Assembly: GCF_003112455.1 (NCBI RefSeq) | Contig: NZ_BDQX01000171.1 | Location: 46,585-89,299, forward strand | Reading direction: 5' to 3' | DNA length: 42,715 nucleotides | DNA from: Paenibacillus agaridevorans | GTDB lineage: Bacteria; Bacillota; Bacilli; Paenibacillales; Paenibacillaceae | Shown: piece by piece, positions 8,395 through 16,752 of the stretch | How positions within the stretch are numbered: position 1 is the first letter of the stretch | How the letters are laid out: each line of letters starts with the position of its first letter | Program-made: the position numbers and the translations under genes | The notes under the pieces: model-generated | Told to the model about the DNA's origin: nothing | Seen by the model: the letters and a program-made list of their open reading frames with translations, nothing else | Database searches by the model: none

Positions 8395-10032
8395 CTAAAC
8401 GCTCGCTTCTCTCCACTCCTGCGGCGTCTTCCCCGTTACTTTCTTAAACACGCGGTAGAAGTATTGGACGGAAGTAAAGCCTATCGCCGCGGGGATATCC
8501 TGGATGCGGTTGCCGGGGTCCTCCAACAATTCCTTGGCTAGCCGAATCCGGCAATCCGTAATATATTCGGCAATGCCCACACCGTTGTTCTGTTTGAACA
8601 GACGGGACAAATAAGACGAATTGTGGCTGACAGTCTCCGCTATAATCGTCAGGGACAGGTCATTCGTCAGATGATCGGCAATATACGTTTTCACTTTCAT
8701 CATCAGTTCGTTTTCGCTTTCGCCGCGGGAACGCTCCCTGAAGTCGAATATCGATTCCGCGCATTTGCGCAAATAATCGGCGGCGTCATGAGGCGCCGTC
8801 ATCAAGTCGGGAAAAATAAGACGGCCGATGTCCCATCGCTCATCAGAGCCGCAAAGCTTCAATTCCTTCGTATGAAAAGACAAAATAACCGAAACGGCCA
8901 TAAAATAATGTTTCTCCTGACTTTCCGAATCCCGTTGCAACAGCAGCTCGTCCAACAGATCGAAAAACAACTCCCGACGATTGTTTTCGAGCATCGAGGC
9001 GAGATTGCCGATTAAAGAAGCCGCATCCATGGGCAAGGGACTCTCTGATGTGCCGTTGCCAGCAAACTGTTGATCGATCATCAGCACTTTTCTTCCCGAA
9101 CCGAGCCCCCGCGCCAGGTTGCTTCGGAGCAAAGCGAATTTGCTGCCGACCTCGGCCCAGCCCACAGGCGTATCGGCAATCAATACCGACAGGTCGAGCT
9201 TGATCAGATCCTTGCATGCCGCCTGAATCATTTCGAACGTTCCTTGCACGAACCGGATGATCATGCTCCACGTATCTTCCTGCACCCGGAGCGAGCTGCT
9301 GGGTTGAAGACTTTTGGGCTGAATCATCCATACGATATTGAACCTGTCCACCGGGAGCGATATTTGCGTGACCATAGTGTCCAGATATTCTCCTGCAATG
9401 TTTCGAATGGAATACAGGAGCAGATAACGGTCATAATGGGACACATTTTCCATCCATTCGTCCACGCGTCCGATTATCGCAAGCACGGGCATCGAAGGTT
9501 GCAGCGGAATGTGCAAGTCGGCGAACTGTTTGGAGAGCTCCCGCTCCTCCAGGCGCTCCCCCTGAAGAAGCTGGCGAATAAAGTCCTGCTGCAGCGTTTC
9601 AAACGCCATTCTCATTTGATTTTTCGATTTGACGATCAAGGATTCGATTTCGATTTCGTCCCGAAGCTTGGCGACAGCCTTTTCAACCGCTTCGATCAGA
9701 CGTTCGTCGCCGTCCGTCTTTAGTACGTAATCCAGCGCCCCTCCTCTAATCGCGTTCTGCACGTAATCGAAGTCGTTGAAGCCGGATAAAAAAATCACTT
9801 TGCATTTCGGCCAGTACCTCATGATTTCCTGTTGAAGCGTAATCCCGTCCATGCCGGGCATTCGAATGTCGGATACGACGATATCGATTTTGGTCCTCTT
9901 AAGCCAATCCAGCGCTTCTCTCGCCGAATAGGCGCCAATGACCTCCAATTCGAGATGGGACAGCTGAGAGATCACCTCGATTAAACCATTTACCACATAA
10001 TCCTCATTATCGACGATCAGCAATCGATTCAT
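8395..10032 (-). CDS. YesN-type response regulator, AraC-family DNA-binding output
   Basis: This 545-residue cytoplasmic regulator has an N-terminal receiver domain with phospho-acceptor D55 (VVSDIRMPG), a long middle region of about 280 residues, and a C-terminal AraC/XylS double helix-turn-helix (about 445-545, ending in the GFTSVQYFYRVFKK signature). It should be phosphorylated by the YesM-like kinase encoded immediately upstream and activate the sugar uptake and hydrolase genes that follow. GGAGG stands about 8 bases before the ATG, and the start overlaps the kinase gene by 26 bases, indicating translational coupling. The acidic pocket reads VDNE rather than the usual VDDE, which is also seen in other YesN proteins. 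Confidence 0.93.
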   Translation of the reverse strand: MNRLLIVDNEDYVVNGLIEVISQLSHLELEVIGAYSAREALDWLKRTKIDIVVSDIRMPGMDGITLQQEIMRYWPKCKVIFLSGFNDFDYVQNAIRGGALDYVLKTDGDERLIEAVEKAVAKLRDEIEIESLIVKSKNQMRMAFETLQQDFIRQLLQGERLEERELSKQFADLHIPLQPSMPVLAIIGRVDEWMENVSHYDRYLLLYSIRNIAGEYLDTMVTQISLPVDRFNIVWMIQPKSLQPSSSLRVQEDTWSMIIRFVQGTFEMIQAACKDLIKLDLSVLIADTPVGWAEVGSKFALLRSNLARGLGSGRKVLMIDQQFAGNGTSESPLPMDAASLIGNLASMLENNRRELFFDLLDELLLQRDSESQEKHYFMAVSVILSFHTKELKLCGSDERWDIGRLIFPDLMTAPHDAADYLRKCAESIFDFRERSRGESENELMMKVKTYIADHLTNDLSLTIIAETVSHNSSYLSRLFKQNNGVGIAEYITDCRIRLAKELLEDPGNRIQDIPAAIGFTSVQYFYRVFKKVTGKTPQEWREASV

Positions 10033-11779
10033 GTTCTTCCTCCTCCGCGGCAGGCAGATTGATTTCTACGCGCATACCCCCAAGCTCGCTGCGGGAAATG
10101 CGCAAACCGTATGACGGTCCGAATTTCAGGATAAGGCGTCTGTGCACGTTGAGCATACCGGTCGTCTCGATATCGTCCGACAACGAATTCTCTGGCCGAT
10201 TTAGCTCATCCAGCCGTTCATCGGTCAACCGATCGCCGTTATCCTCGATGATAAGCGAAATCATGTGCGGGGACGCAACTACGGAAAACTTCAGTACTCC
10301 ACCCTCATCCAATTCTTCCACTCCATGAATAAACGCGTTCTCGACAATGGGTTGCACAATGAGTCTTGGAACGAGACGGTTCTCCCATTCGGCAGGCAGC
10401 TCCTCCCAGTGGATCGTAAGCTTGTTGCCAAACCTCATCTTTAAAATATCGGCGTATGTTCTGGCATGGTCGACTTCCATCCGGAGAATCGCCTCCTCTT
10501 GGGCATTGCGAGTAATGTACTTCAAATAATCGCCGAGCAGTCGAGTATACGGCTTGATATTAACCGTATCCTCGTCTTGAGCCATCCGGTGCAGCCGGTA
10601 ATAAGCGTTATATAAAAAGTGGGGATTGATTTGAGCCTGAAGATGTTTTAGCTCGGCTCTCTGCGAACGGATATCTTGCTCGTATACATCATGGATGAGC
10701 GATTGAATCGTACCCACCATTTGATTGAACTGCTCGTAGAAATAATCGATCTCATCCCGGCTTTTTGATTGCAGCTGCACATCAAACGATCCTTCGCTCA
10801 CTTTGCGAAATGCCCTGACAAGTCTTTGCAGCGGCCGTTGCAAAAATAGATAGATCCAATAGGCATAAAGCAGAATAATGACGATGGCCGTCGCAATGAG
10901 AATGCGAAACCACATTTGGTAACCCGCCAACGGTTTCAGAACCACTTCCTCGGGCATATAAAGCGTCAATGCGATACCAAGCTCCGGCAATCGTTCAAAT
11001 GCCGCCATATATTGGCGATTGTCAGCAGCAGTCATTACCTGCTGTCCGGATACCTCGGCATACGATTGATTAAGCTGGGCCATCTGACGTTGCAGCGGAT
11101 CATTGCTGTCATCCCCGGAAATAAGCCAACTTCCTTCCAAATCGGATAATATGGCGTTTCCGCCGCTTTCCGTCAGCATTTGCGAAAGTATGGACTGAAT
11201 CTTTCCCCGATTCAGCGAAATCTCGATCCAATAAGCAGGCAAACTATTTTCGTAAGTCCCGGTAGGGAAACGTTCCGCCAACATCAATTGGTTTTGCCAA
11301 ACGAAAATCGGCAACGAGCTGCGGTTCAGAAGCCGATGGACGGAAGCCTTTTCTTCATCGATGCTATACGTTATTCGATTTGGATAAATAATTTTGTGCT
11401 CGGAAACCATAAATAATCCCACATCGTGAATGTAGGGACTGGACGACTTCAGCGTCTTCATCTTTTTTTGCATCAAGAGCACTTCCAACCGCCGTTCGTA
11501 ATCGGTCATGATCGGCGACATGGTGCTGAACCTCTGAATATCCGGATCAAACACATATTCCCGCTTCAGGCTGATGATATGCTCCAACGCCGAATTCAGC
11601 TCATTCACATAAAAGTGGACTCTGGATGACAACGAATTGGTTATTTCCCGCCGGATCGCCGCTTCCCCTTTGATGACAATGAGTGAGCCGATAAACAGAA
11701 TCGGGATGATGGCCGCCATAAAAATCAAGACGATCTTTGGGTACAAACCGATCGAGAGCAGATTGCGCCGAATGCTCAT
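10007..11779 (-). CDS. YesM-type sensor histidine kinase
   Basis: The 590-residue membrane kinase has a first transmembrane helix near residues 12-35, an extracellular sensor domain of about 240 residues, a second helix near 285-310, a HAMP linker, a His_kinase domain with H387 in QINPHFLYN, and a HATPase domain (VENAFIHG N-box). The nucleotide motif is DNGDR rather than the common DNGxG, so the G1 box is slightly atypical. It should sense an extracellular sugar or polymer and phosphorylate the YesN-like partner. The ATG at 11779 is preferred over GTG 11788 because AAGGGAA is properly spaced only for the former. It is the first gene of this operon. Confidence 0.92.
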   Translation of the reverse strand: MSIRRNLLSIGLYPKIVLIFMAAIIPILFIGSLIVIKGEAAIRREITNSLSSRVHFYVNELNSALEHIISLKREYVFDPDIQRFSTMSPIMTDYERRLEVLLMQKKMKTLKSSSPYIHDVGLFMVSEHKIIYPNRITYSIDEEKASVHRLLNRSSLPIFVWQNQLMLAERFPTGTYENSLPAYWIEISLNRGKIQSILSQMLTESGGNAILSDLEGSWLISGDDSNDPLQRQMAQLNQSYAEVSGQQVMTAADNRQYMAAFERLPELGIALTLYMPEEVVLKPLAGYQMWFRILIATAIVIILLYAYWIYLFLQRPLQRLVRAFRKVSEGSFDVQLQSKSRDEIDYFYEQFNQMVGTIQSLIHDVYEQDIRSQRAELKHLQAQINPHFLYNAYYRLHRMAQDEDTVNIKPYTRLLGDYLKYITRNAQEEAILRMEVDHARTYADILKMRFGNKLTIHWEELPAEWENRLVPRLIVQPIVENAFIHGVEELDEGGVLKFSVVASPHMISLIIEDNGDRLTDERLDELNRPENSLSDDIETTGMLNVHRRLILKFGPSYGLRISRSELGGMRVEINLPAAEEEEHESIADRR

Positions 11780-11868
11780 AATATTCACTTCCCTTATTGT
11801 AAAATAGCTTCCTTCGGGCGATTAATGAAGCAGTTCCGCGACGAATGGGCATATCGGCCCCTGATCTC

Positions 11869-11896
11869 ATTGTAACAAGTCCGCTTCCCCTTTAAA
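11869..11896 (-). promoter_or_regulatory. Candidate promoter for the YesMN operon
   Basis: On the minus strand TTTAAA (11896-11891) and TACAAT (11874-11869) are separated by 16 bases, about 90 bases upstream of the kinase start. The boxes are moderate matches to sigma-A. An alternative TATAAT lies at 11924-11919. Choice between them is uncertain. Confidence 0.35.
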
Positions 11897-11961
11897 TGTT
11901 GTAATCATTTTACTTTTTATTATACTTTTTTGATCTGCGCTGACGTAATCTTCGGGAGACT

Positions 11962-11999
11962 AAAAAAAGATGACCCCTGTTTCGTACCAGGAATCATCT
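11962..11999 (-). terminator. Rho-independent terminator after the MMPL gene
   Basis: The minus-strand transcript forms a 12-bp stem (AGATGATTCCTG with CAGGGGTCATCT, two G-U pairs) around an 8-base loop and is followed by seven Ts. It lies 25 bases after the MMPL stop codon and separates that unit from the YesMN operon. Confidence 0.88.
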
Positions 12000-12024
12000 C
12001 TTGAGTGTAGCAAACCCTATTTAT

Positions 12025-14115
12025 CTAAAGGCGTTTTTCTCGTCGACGTATTAACATCATCAACGCCGGTAAGGCGATTGGCCGAACAAGAAAGGTATCA
12101 AGCAATACGCCTACCGCTACCGCAAATCCGAAGGCCCGCAATTCCACGACCGGCTGCGTCATTAATACGGTAAACGTTGCCGCCAAAATAAATCCAGCGG
12201 AGGAAATAACGCCGCCGGTTTTCGCGAGTCCCATTCTTACCGCCTCTGTATAGGAACGCGTCTTTTGCTCCTCGCGGATCCGTGCGACCAGCATGATCGA
12301 ATAATCGACGCCGAGCGCCACGATAAATAAAAACGTATATAATGGAATGCGGTAGCTTAGCCCCTCATATCCGAGCATATTCTGGAATACGAAAACGGTT
12401 ATTCCCAGCGCGGCGCTATAGGATAAAAGAATGGTAACCAACATATAGATCGGCATGATCCAGGATCGTGTTTGCAGCAGCAGCATAAACAGAATAAGCA
12501 AAGCGACTATGATCATAACGATTTGTTCGTCGAATGCGTTAACCGCTTTTATATCCGAGTTGACAGCCGTGTCTCCTGCAATCCATAACTTCGCGTCCTC
12601 GATGCCGCTATCCTGAAGCAGCGACCTTTGATCGGCCAGAATGGTATCGGTCGTCAAAAACGCTTTGTCGGTAAATGGATTATGAACAGGCACAAGGGTA
12701 AGCTTGGCCACCTTTTCCGATTGATCCGATAGCTGCGTGGTATGAACGGAAGCAACGCCTTCCCTTTCTTTCAAGACTTCCGCCAGCCGGCGAATCTGCT
12801 CTGCCGAAAGGTTCTCGGAGCTCTCCACGATGATCGTGCTGGGCGACACATCGCCAGACGAAAACGCATCGCTCAATTTTTGATATCCTTTGACGGAAGA
12901 CATCTCTTGCGGGAATGAGTCCAACAGATTAAACGTATATTTTATGGGCGATATCATAGCAATGCCGATCGCGAGCACGAGCATAACCGCCGCGAGCGAT
13001 TTCTTCGGATTTGTTGTTACGAAGAGGCTGAATCGGCCCCAATAGGTCTGCTCAACTGGTTTCACACGATGTTTGTCGATTCGGAAAGGCCAGAAGGCCT
13101 TGGTGCCTGCCAGCGCAAACAAAGCCGGCATTAAGGTCAGCCCCGCAGCAATCATCACCGCAACCGCCACGGCAAAGACGGGAGCGAAATTACGATACGA
13201 TTCGAAGCTCGCAAAAAATAACGTCAACATGCTCATAAGCACGGTGCCGCCGCTGAACAAAATCGGCTCCGTCACGTTTCTGACAGCCAGCTTCATCGCA
13301 TCCTGGACAGAAAAACCTTCCAGCAGATTTTCTTTGAACCGCGAGAATAATAACAACGAATAATCCGTAATAACCGCGAACAGCAGAACCATCATAATGG
13401 ACAAGGCTTGTTTCTCGATTACAAATATGTCTAACTGTCCCATCAAGCCGAGCAGACGATCTACGACTGCATACGCGATGCCTGCTCCGATTAGCGGAAG
13501 AATAGCGAGCAATAAGGAACGATAGATAACGATGAGGATCAAAAAAATAATCGCAACGGTAGATAAGATCAATACTACATCCGCGCTTGAGAAAACCCTG
13601 GTGGTATCCGCCATGATTCCGGCCGGACCCGTGTAATCGAGCTGCACGTCGGAGGGAAGCCCCGCCAACGTCTCCTCTTTCATGACATCAAGAAGCTCCA
13701 TCACGGCGTCGTTTTCCAGATCGGCTGTCAAAAAGCCGGGCACAAAAAACGTTTTGGCGTCCTCCGCTACGAACGATTGACGCGCGCTTGAGGGCAACTC
13801 GGCAACATGTATGGCCTTCAATTCCCGCGACTCCAGAACTTTTTCTAAGAAGACCGAATAATCCATAATCTCTTGTTCCGTAAATGCTGTGTCCCTGGAC
13901 AATACAACAAACAATGGGATTCCCTCATCCGACGGAAAATACCGATCGACCAGCTTCTGGGCCTGAGCGGATTGGCTATGCTCCGGCAATCCATGGTTCG
14001 TAACCGGAGAGGTTTGCTCCTTGGAGGAATCCGCCACGACAGACAATAGACCGGCTAGCAGCAGCCAAGCCATCACGATCAACAGCCATACCCGGTTCGT
14101 ACTCCACCAACGCAT
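12025..14115 (-). CDS. MMPL/RND-superfamily transporter
   Basis: This 696-residue inner-membrane protein has the two-fold RND layout: TM1, an extracytoplasmic loop (about 30-170), TM2-6, a second start helix near 375, a second loop (about 390-520), then TM8-12. Each half has an Asp-Tyr proton-relay motif (VITDYSLLLFSR and GVDYSIMLVAR), as in MmpL3 and Bacillus YdfJ. Such proteins use the proton gradient to export lipids, drugs or other amphipathic molecules. Perfect AAGGAGG precedes the ATG, and the gene starts 3 bases after the small membrane-protein gene. Its position behind an HssRS-like pair suggests a heme or amphiphile efflux role, which is inference; lipid or antibiotic export is the alternative. 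Confidence 0.93.
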   Translation of the reverse strand: MRWWSTNRVWLLIVMAWLLLAGLLSVVADSSKEQTSPVTNHGLPEHSQSAQAQKLVDRYFPSDEGIPLFVVLSRDTAFTEQEIMDYSVFLEKVLESRELKAIHVAELPSSARQSFVAEDAKTFFVPGFLTADLENDAVMELLDVMKEETLAGLPSDVQLDYTGPAGIMADTTRVFSSADVVLILSTVAIIFLILIVIYRSLLLAILPLIGAGIAYAVVDRLLGLMGQLDIFVIEKQALSIMMVLLFAVITDYSLLLFSRFKENLLEGFSVQDAMKLAVRNVTEPILFSGGTVLMSMLTLFFASFESYRNFAPVFAVAVAVMIAAGLTLMPALFALAGTKAFWPFRIDKHRVKPVEQTYWGRFSLFVTTNPKKSLAAVMLVLAIGIAMISPIKYTFNLLDSFPQEMSSVKGYQKLSDAFSSGDVSPSTIIVESSENLSAEQIRRLAEVLKEREGVASVHTTQLSDQSEKVAKLTLVPVHNPFTDKAFLTTDTILADQRSLLQDSGIEDAKLWIAGDTAVNSDIKAVNAFDEQIVMIIVALLILFMLLLQTRSWIMPIYMLVTILLSYSAALGITVFVFQNMLGYEGLSYRIPLYTFLFIVALGVDYSIMLVARIREEQKTRSYTEAVRMGLAKTGGVISSAGFILAATFTVLMTQPVVELRAFGFAVAVGVLLDTFLVRPIALPALMMLIRRREKRL

Positions 14116-14118
14116 GTT

Positions 14119-14511
14119 TTAGTCCTCCTTCTGTATCGAGAAGGTGACCGCTATGAACAGAATAAAACTAAACAATAACACCGTACCGCCGACAATAAAC
14201 GTAATAAGCGTGATCGTTTCGTTCATATTAAAAGGATTGACGTTGTAGAACAGCATGCCGACCGACAAGCCGATCGATCCGATGACGGACAGCCACCCAT
14301 GCAAGGATACCAGCTTCTTCGCCTTCACCTTAAAAACTTGATAAAACAACCCCCAGACGAACACCGACAGCCAGCCTACTACAAGAATGTGCGCATGAAC
14401 GGCGCGCAGCTGATAATTTCCGCTCCCCGCCATATCGGCCCCAAGAATCGCGCCGATCAGACCAAAGACTGCTGCCAGCCGTATAAGACGCAAGCTCCAT
14501 ATTTTCTCCAT
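14119..14511 (-). CDS. Small four-helix membrane protein resembling part of heme-copper oxidase subunit I
   Basis: The 130-residue protein has four hydrophobic helices (about 8-27, 39-60, 70-92, 100-127). The segment RAVHAHILVVGW with H39 and H41, and H71 in LHGW, resemble the histidine-bearing helices of heme-copper oxidase or NO-reductase subunit I, but the protein is only about a quarter of that subunit's length. It may therefore bind heme; this is inferred, not shown. ATG 14511 is preferred to 14526 because GGAGG stands 8 bases upstream. It is directly cotranscribed with the MMPL transporter, and a promoter with a direct-repeat operator lies just in front. Similar short proteins in databases are sometimes labelled cytochrome c oxidase-like. 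Confidence 0.85.
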   Translation of the reverse strand: MEKIWSLRLIRLAAVFGLIGAILGADMAGSGNYQLRAVHAHILVVGWLSVFVWGLFYQVFKVKAKKLVSLHGWLSVIGSIGLSVGMLFYNVNPFNMNETITLITFIVGGTVLLFSFILFIAVTFSIQKED

Positions 14512-14547
14512 AAAAAAAACCTCCATACTTTTTATTTGTATAGAGGT

Positions 14548-14580
14548 AGTATAAAAGCCGATTCTAAACTGTATCTAAAC
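14548..14580 (-). promoter_or_regulatory. Promoter with HssR-like direct-repeat operator
   Basis: On the minus strand GTTTAGATA (14580-14572) and GTTTAGAAT (14569-14561) are separated by two bases, giving an 11-base period. The repeats cover the expected -35 region of a TATACT -10 box (14553-14548), leaving no proper -35 hexamer. OmpR/PhoB-type regulators bind such tandem repeats as head-to-tail dimers. The HssR site of Staphylococcus and Bacillus, as I recall it, is GTTCATATT-N2-GTTCATATT, the same layout with a similar start. The distal repeat overlaps the stop codon of the kinase gene. Confidence 0.65.
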
Positions 14581-15969
14581 TGCTGTTGGCCTAAGAGGCA
14601 ACGTTACCGTGATGCATGTGCCTTCGCCCGTTTCACTCGAGATTCGGATGTCGCCTTGATGCAGGGTGATCGTTTCCTTGACGATGGCCAGACCGAGACC
14701 CGTCCCCTTCGTCGACCGAGAGGCATCCGCGCGGTAAAACCGCTCAAATACGTGCGGCAAATCATTTTCGGCTATTCCTATGCCGGTATCCTCGAAGATC
14801 ACGTTCACATGATCCTCCCCCGATTCTGTCCGGATTCGAATCTCTCCCCCGGGTTTATTGTATTTGATCGCATTCGTCAGCAGGTTTTCCCATACATTGT
14901 CCAATAAAGCCTCATTGCCTGTCAGCAAAAGAGGACCTGCGTCCAGGCTGATCGAGATTCCTTCTTTCTCGAGAAGCCAGCGGTATTTCATAACGGTTCG
15001 TTCGATTTGTTCATGCAAGGGATAGGTTTGCATGGCAATGGCCTTGTTTCGCTGATCCAGAGAGGTCAACACTAATAGCTGCTTCGTTAAATTCGATAGC
15101 CGCATGGCCTCGCTTTCGATCACCGACGCATATTGCAGACGGGGCTCTACGTCAAGCTCCGCTTGCTTTAAGAGGGCGGCATATCCGCCAATATTGAGCA
15201 GCGGGGACTGGAAATCATGCGACACATTGCGAATAAAGCTTTTCCGCTCCTCTTCGTTGGCAAGGAGCTGCTTGGCCATCCGGTTAAAGCTGGCTGCCAG
15301 CGTGCCAAGCTCGTCCGAACGGCTTGCCTGCAAGCTGATCTCGAAATTTTCCGCGGCTATTTGTTTCGTGGCCGCCGTCAGCGCTTTGATCGGATGAACC
15401 AGGTACCAAGCCGAGACGATGATGGCCAGCAAGCTAATCACAAGCATCAGAAGCGCCATCCCGCCCATGATGGTATGAACCTCGCTGAACAGCAGCCGAA
15501 TATCCGGACGAACGAACATCGCATAACGCTGCCCTTCGTGCACGAATGGAACGCCGATCGAATTCCGAATGTCATTGGCAAAAAAACCGGTCACAAACAG
15601 CTGTTTCGGAAAGTCGCGCATACCATGGTAGATGTCCCCGGCAATGACATCTTCAATAATCGAGTTGTCAAGCTCCTTTAGCCGGTATTCTCCGCCATAG
15701 TAACCGGAAGTTCCATTTTCGTTCACCACATAAAACTGGTACCCGATTTCGCCAAGCATCGCGAAGTGTTCCTGCAAATCAAGCTCCGCATGCTCGGAAA
15801 TGTAAGCTGCCAAACGGCTCGCGATCACCGTATTTTTGGCGTCGTTCTGCTCCTTAAGCACTTGATGATAATACATATTCGTTGCTAGAAAAGCGAGCAC
15901 AGCGCTGAGGAGCATGATACATAGCGCAACAATGAGATATTTGACATACAGAGACGACTGCACTTTCAT
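14575..15969 (-). CDS. HssS-like (heme-sensing) histidine kinase
   Basis: The 464-residue kinase has TM1 (about 10-32), a short extracytoplasmic sensor (about 33-163), TM2 (about 165-187), HAMP, a HisKA domain with H251 (NVSHDFQSPL) and a HATPase domain (NLLTNAIKYN, then GTGLGLAIV). The sensor closely recalls Staphylococcus HssS: NMYYH after TM1, YHGM, LFVTGFF and MFVRPDI before TM2 all have counterparts there. HssS responds to excess heme at the membrane and phosphorylates HssR. ATG 15969 is chosen because GAGG precedes it and ATGA overlaps the regulator's stop; the longer frame to 16104 lies inside the regulator. The heme signal is inferred from similarity. Confidence 0.88.
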   Translation of the reverse strand: MKVQSSLYVKYLIVALCIMLLSAVLAFLATNMYYHQVLKEQNDAKNTVIASRLAAYISEHAELDLQEHFAMLGEIGYQFYVVNENGTSGYYGGEYRLKELDNSIIEDVIAGDIYHGMRDFPKQLFVTGFFANDIRNSIGVPFVHEGQRYAMFVRPDIRLLFSEVHTIMGGMALLMLVISLLAIIVSAWYLVHPIKALTAATKQIAAENFEISLQASRSDELGTLAASFNRMAKQLLANEEERKSFIRNVSHDFQSPLLNIGGYAALLKQAELDVEPRLQYASVIESEAMRLSNLTKQLLVLTSLDQRNKAIAMQTYPLHEQIERTVMKYRWLLEKEGISISLDAGPLLLTGNEALLDNVWENLLTNAIKYNKPGGEIRIRTESGEDHVNVIFEDTGIGIAENDLPHVFERFYRADASRSTKGTGLGLAIVKETITLHQGDIRISSETGEGTCITVTLPLRPTAV

Positions 15970-16634
15970 GGCGATACCTCTATTCGATATCCAACGCCGC
16001 GAACCGTATGGATGCGTACGCATGAGCCCAGCGAAGCGAGCCGCTCCCGAACCCGGTTCATATGGGTATTGAGCGTATGATCGCTTTCGTATTCCAGGCC
16101 CCACACCTGCTCCATCAAATATTCCCGTTCGAACACTTGTCCAGGCCTCGATGCGAGAATAGCCAGCAGCTCGAACTCCTTGAGAGGAAGCAGCAGCTTC
16201 TTTTGTCCTTGAACCACCTGGAGCGTCTGCCGGCGTATCTCCAAATCCCCTAATGCAATCGTCGGATCCGTCGGCTTGTCGTATCTCCTTAAAATAGCCT
16301 GTATGCGAAAGAGAAGTTCTTCGGGCTCAAAGGGTTTGACCAAATAATCGTCGACCCCAGCCATGTACCCTTCGCGTTTATCCTCCAGCTCGCCCCTGGC
16401 CGTCAACATGAGCACCGGCAAGTCCCACTCTTTTTTCAGCTTGTCGGTTAGAGCCAGTCCGTCCAGCCCCGGCATCATCACATCTACGATAGCCAAATCC
16501 ACTTTATCATCCATCAGTGCCAAAGCCGCATCTCCCGAAATCGCAGTCCGAACCTGATAGCGCCACGAGACTAAATGCAGCCGCACAAGCTCTAGTATGT
16601 GCAGGTCATCATCTGCCACCAATATCGTTCTCAT
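15966..16634 (-). CDS. HssR-like response regulator, OmpR family
   Basis: This 222-residue regulator has a receiver domain (acidic ADDD at 7-10, phospho-acceptor D51 in IVDVMMPG, K in LVKPFEP) and a C-terminal winged helix ending VRGVGYRIE. The segment LPLKEFELLAILASRPGQVF matches the corresponding part of HssR as I recall it. It is coupled by an ATGA overlap to the HssS-like kinase and probably activates the downstream small membrane protein and MMPL genes through the direct repeat at 14561-14580. ATG 16634 is chosen because GAGGGAG precedes it; the frame is open to 16661. Confidence 0.9.
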   Translation of the reverse strand: MRTILVADDDLHILELVRLHLVSWRYQVRTAISGDAALALMDDKVDLAIVDVMMPGLDGLALTDKLKKEWDLPVLMLTARGELEDKREGYMAGVDDYLVKPFEPEELLFRIQAILRRYDKPTDPTIALGDLEIRRQTLQVVQGQKKLLLPLKEFELLAILASRPGQVFEREYLMEQVWGLEYESDHTLNTHMNRVRERLASLGSCVRIHTVRGVGYRIEVSP

Positions 16635-16674
16635 GATCTCCCTCATTCCAAAAAGAAACATCTACTTCTTGTTC

Positions 16675-16680
16675 ATTATA
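16675..16680 (-). promoter_or_regulatory. Candidate -10 box for the HssRS-like pair
   Basis: TATAAT on the minus strand lies 40 bases before the regulator's ATG. No clear -35 box is present; that position is occupied by the T-run of the upstream terminator. Confidence 0.4.
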
Positions 16681-16695
16681 GCCGATGGGCATGTG

Positions 16696-16743
16696 AAAAA
16701 GGGATACCCCCTGCCACGAACTCGTGAACAGATGGTATCCCTT
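16696..16743 (-). terminator. Rho-independent terminator after the giant SLH gene
   Basis: The minus-strand transcript forms the stem AAGGGATACC/GGTATCCCTT with a smaller nested hairpin (CACGA/TCGTG) in the loop, followed by a short T-run. It starts 9 bases after the stop codon at 16753. Confidence 0.85.
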
Positions 16744-16752
16744 AGTTCCTAC

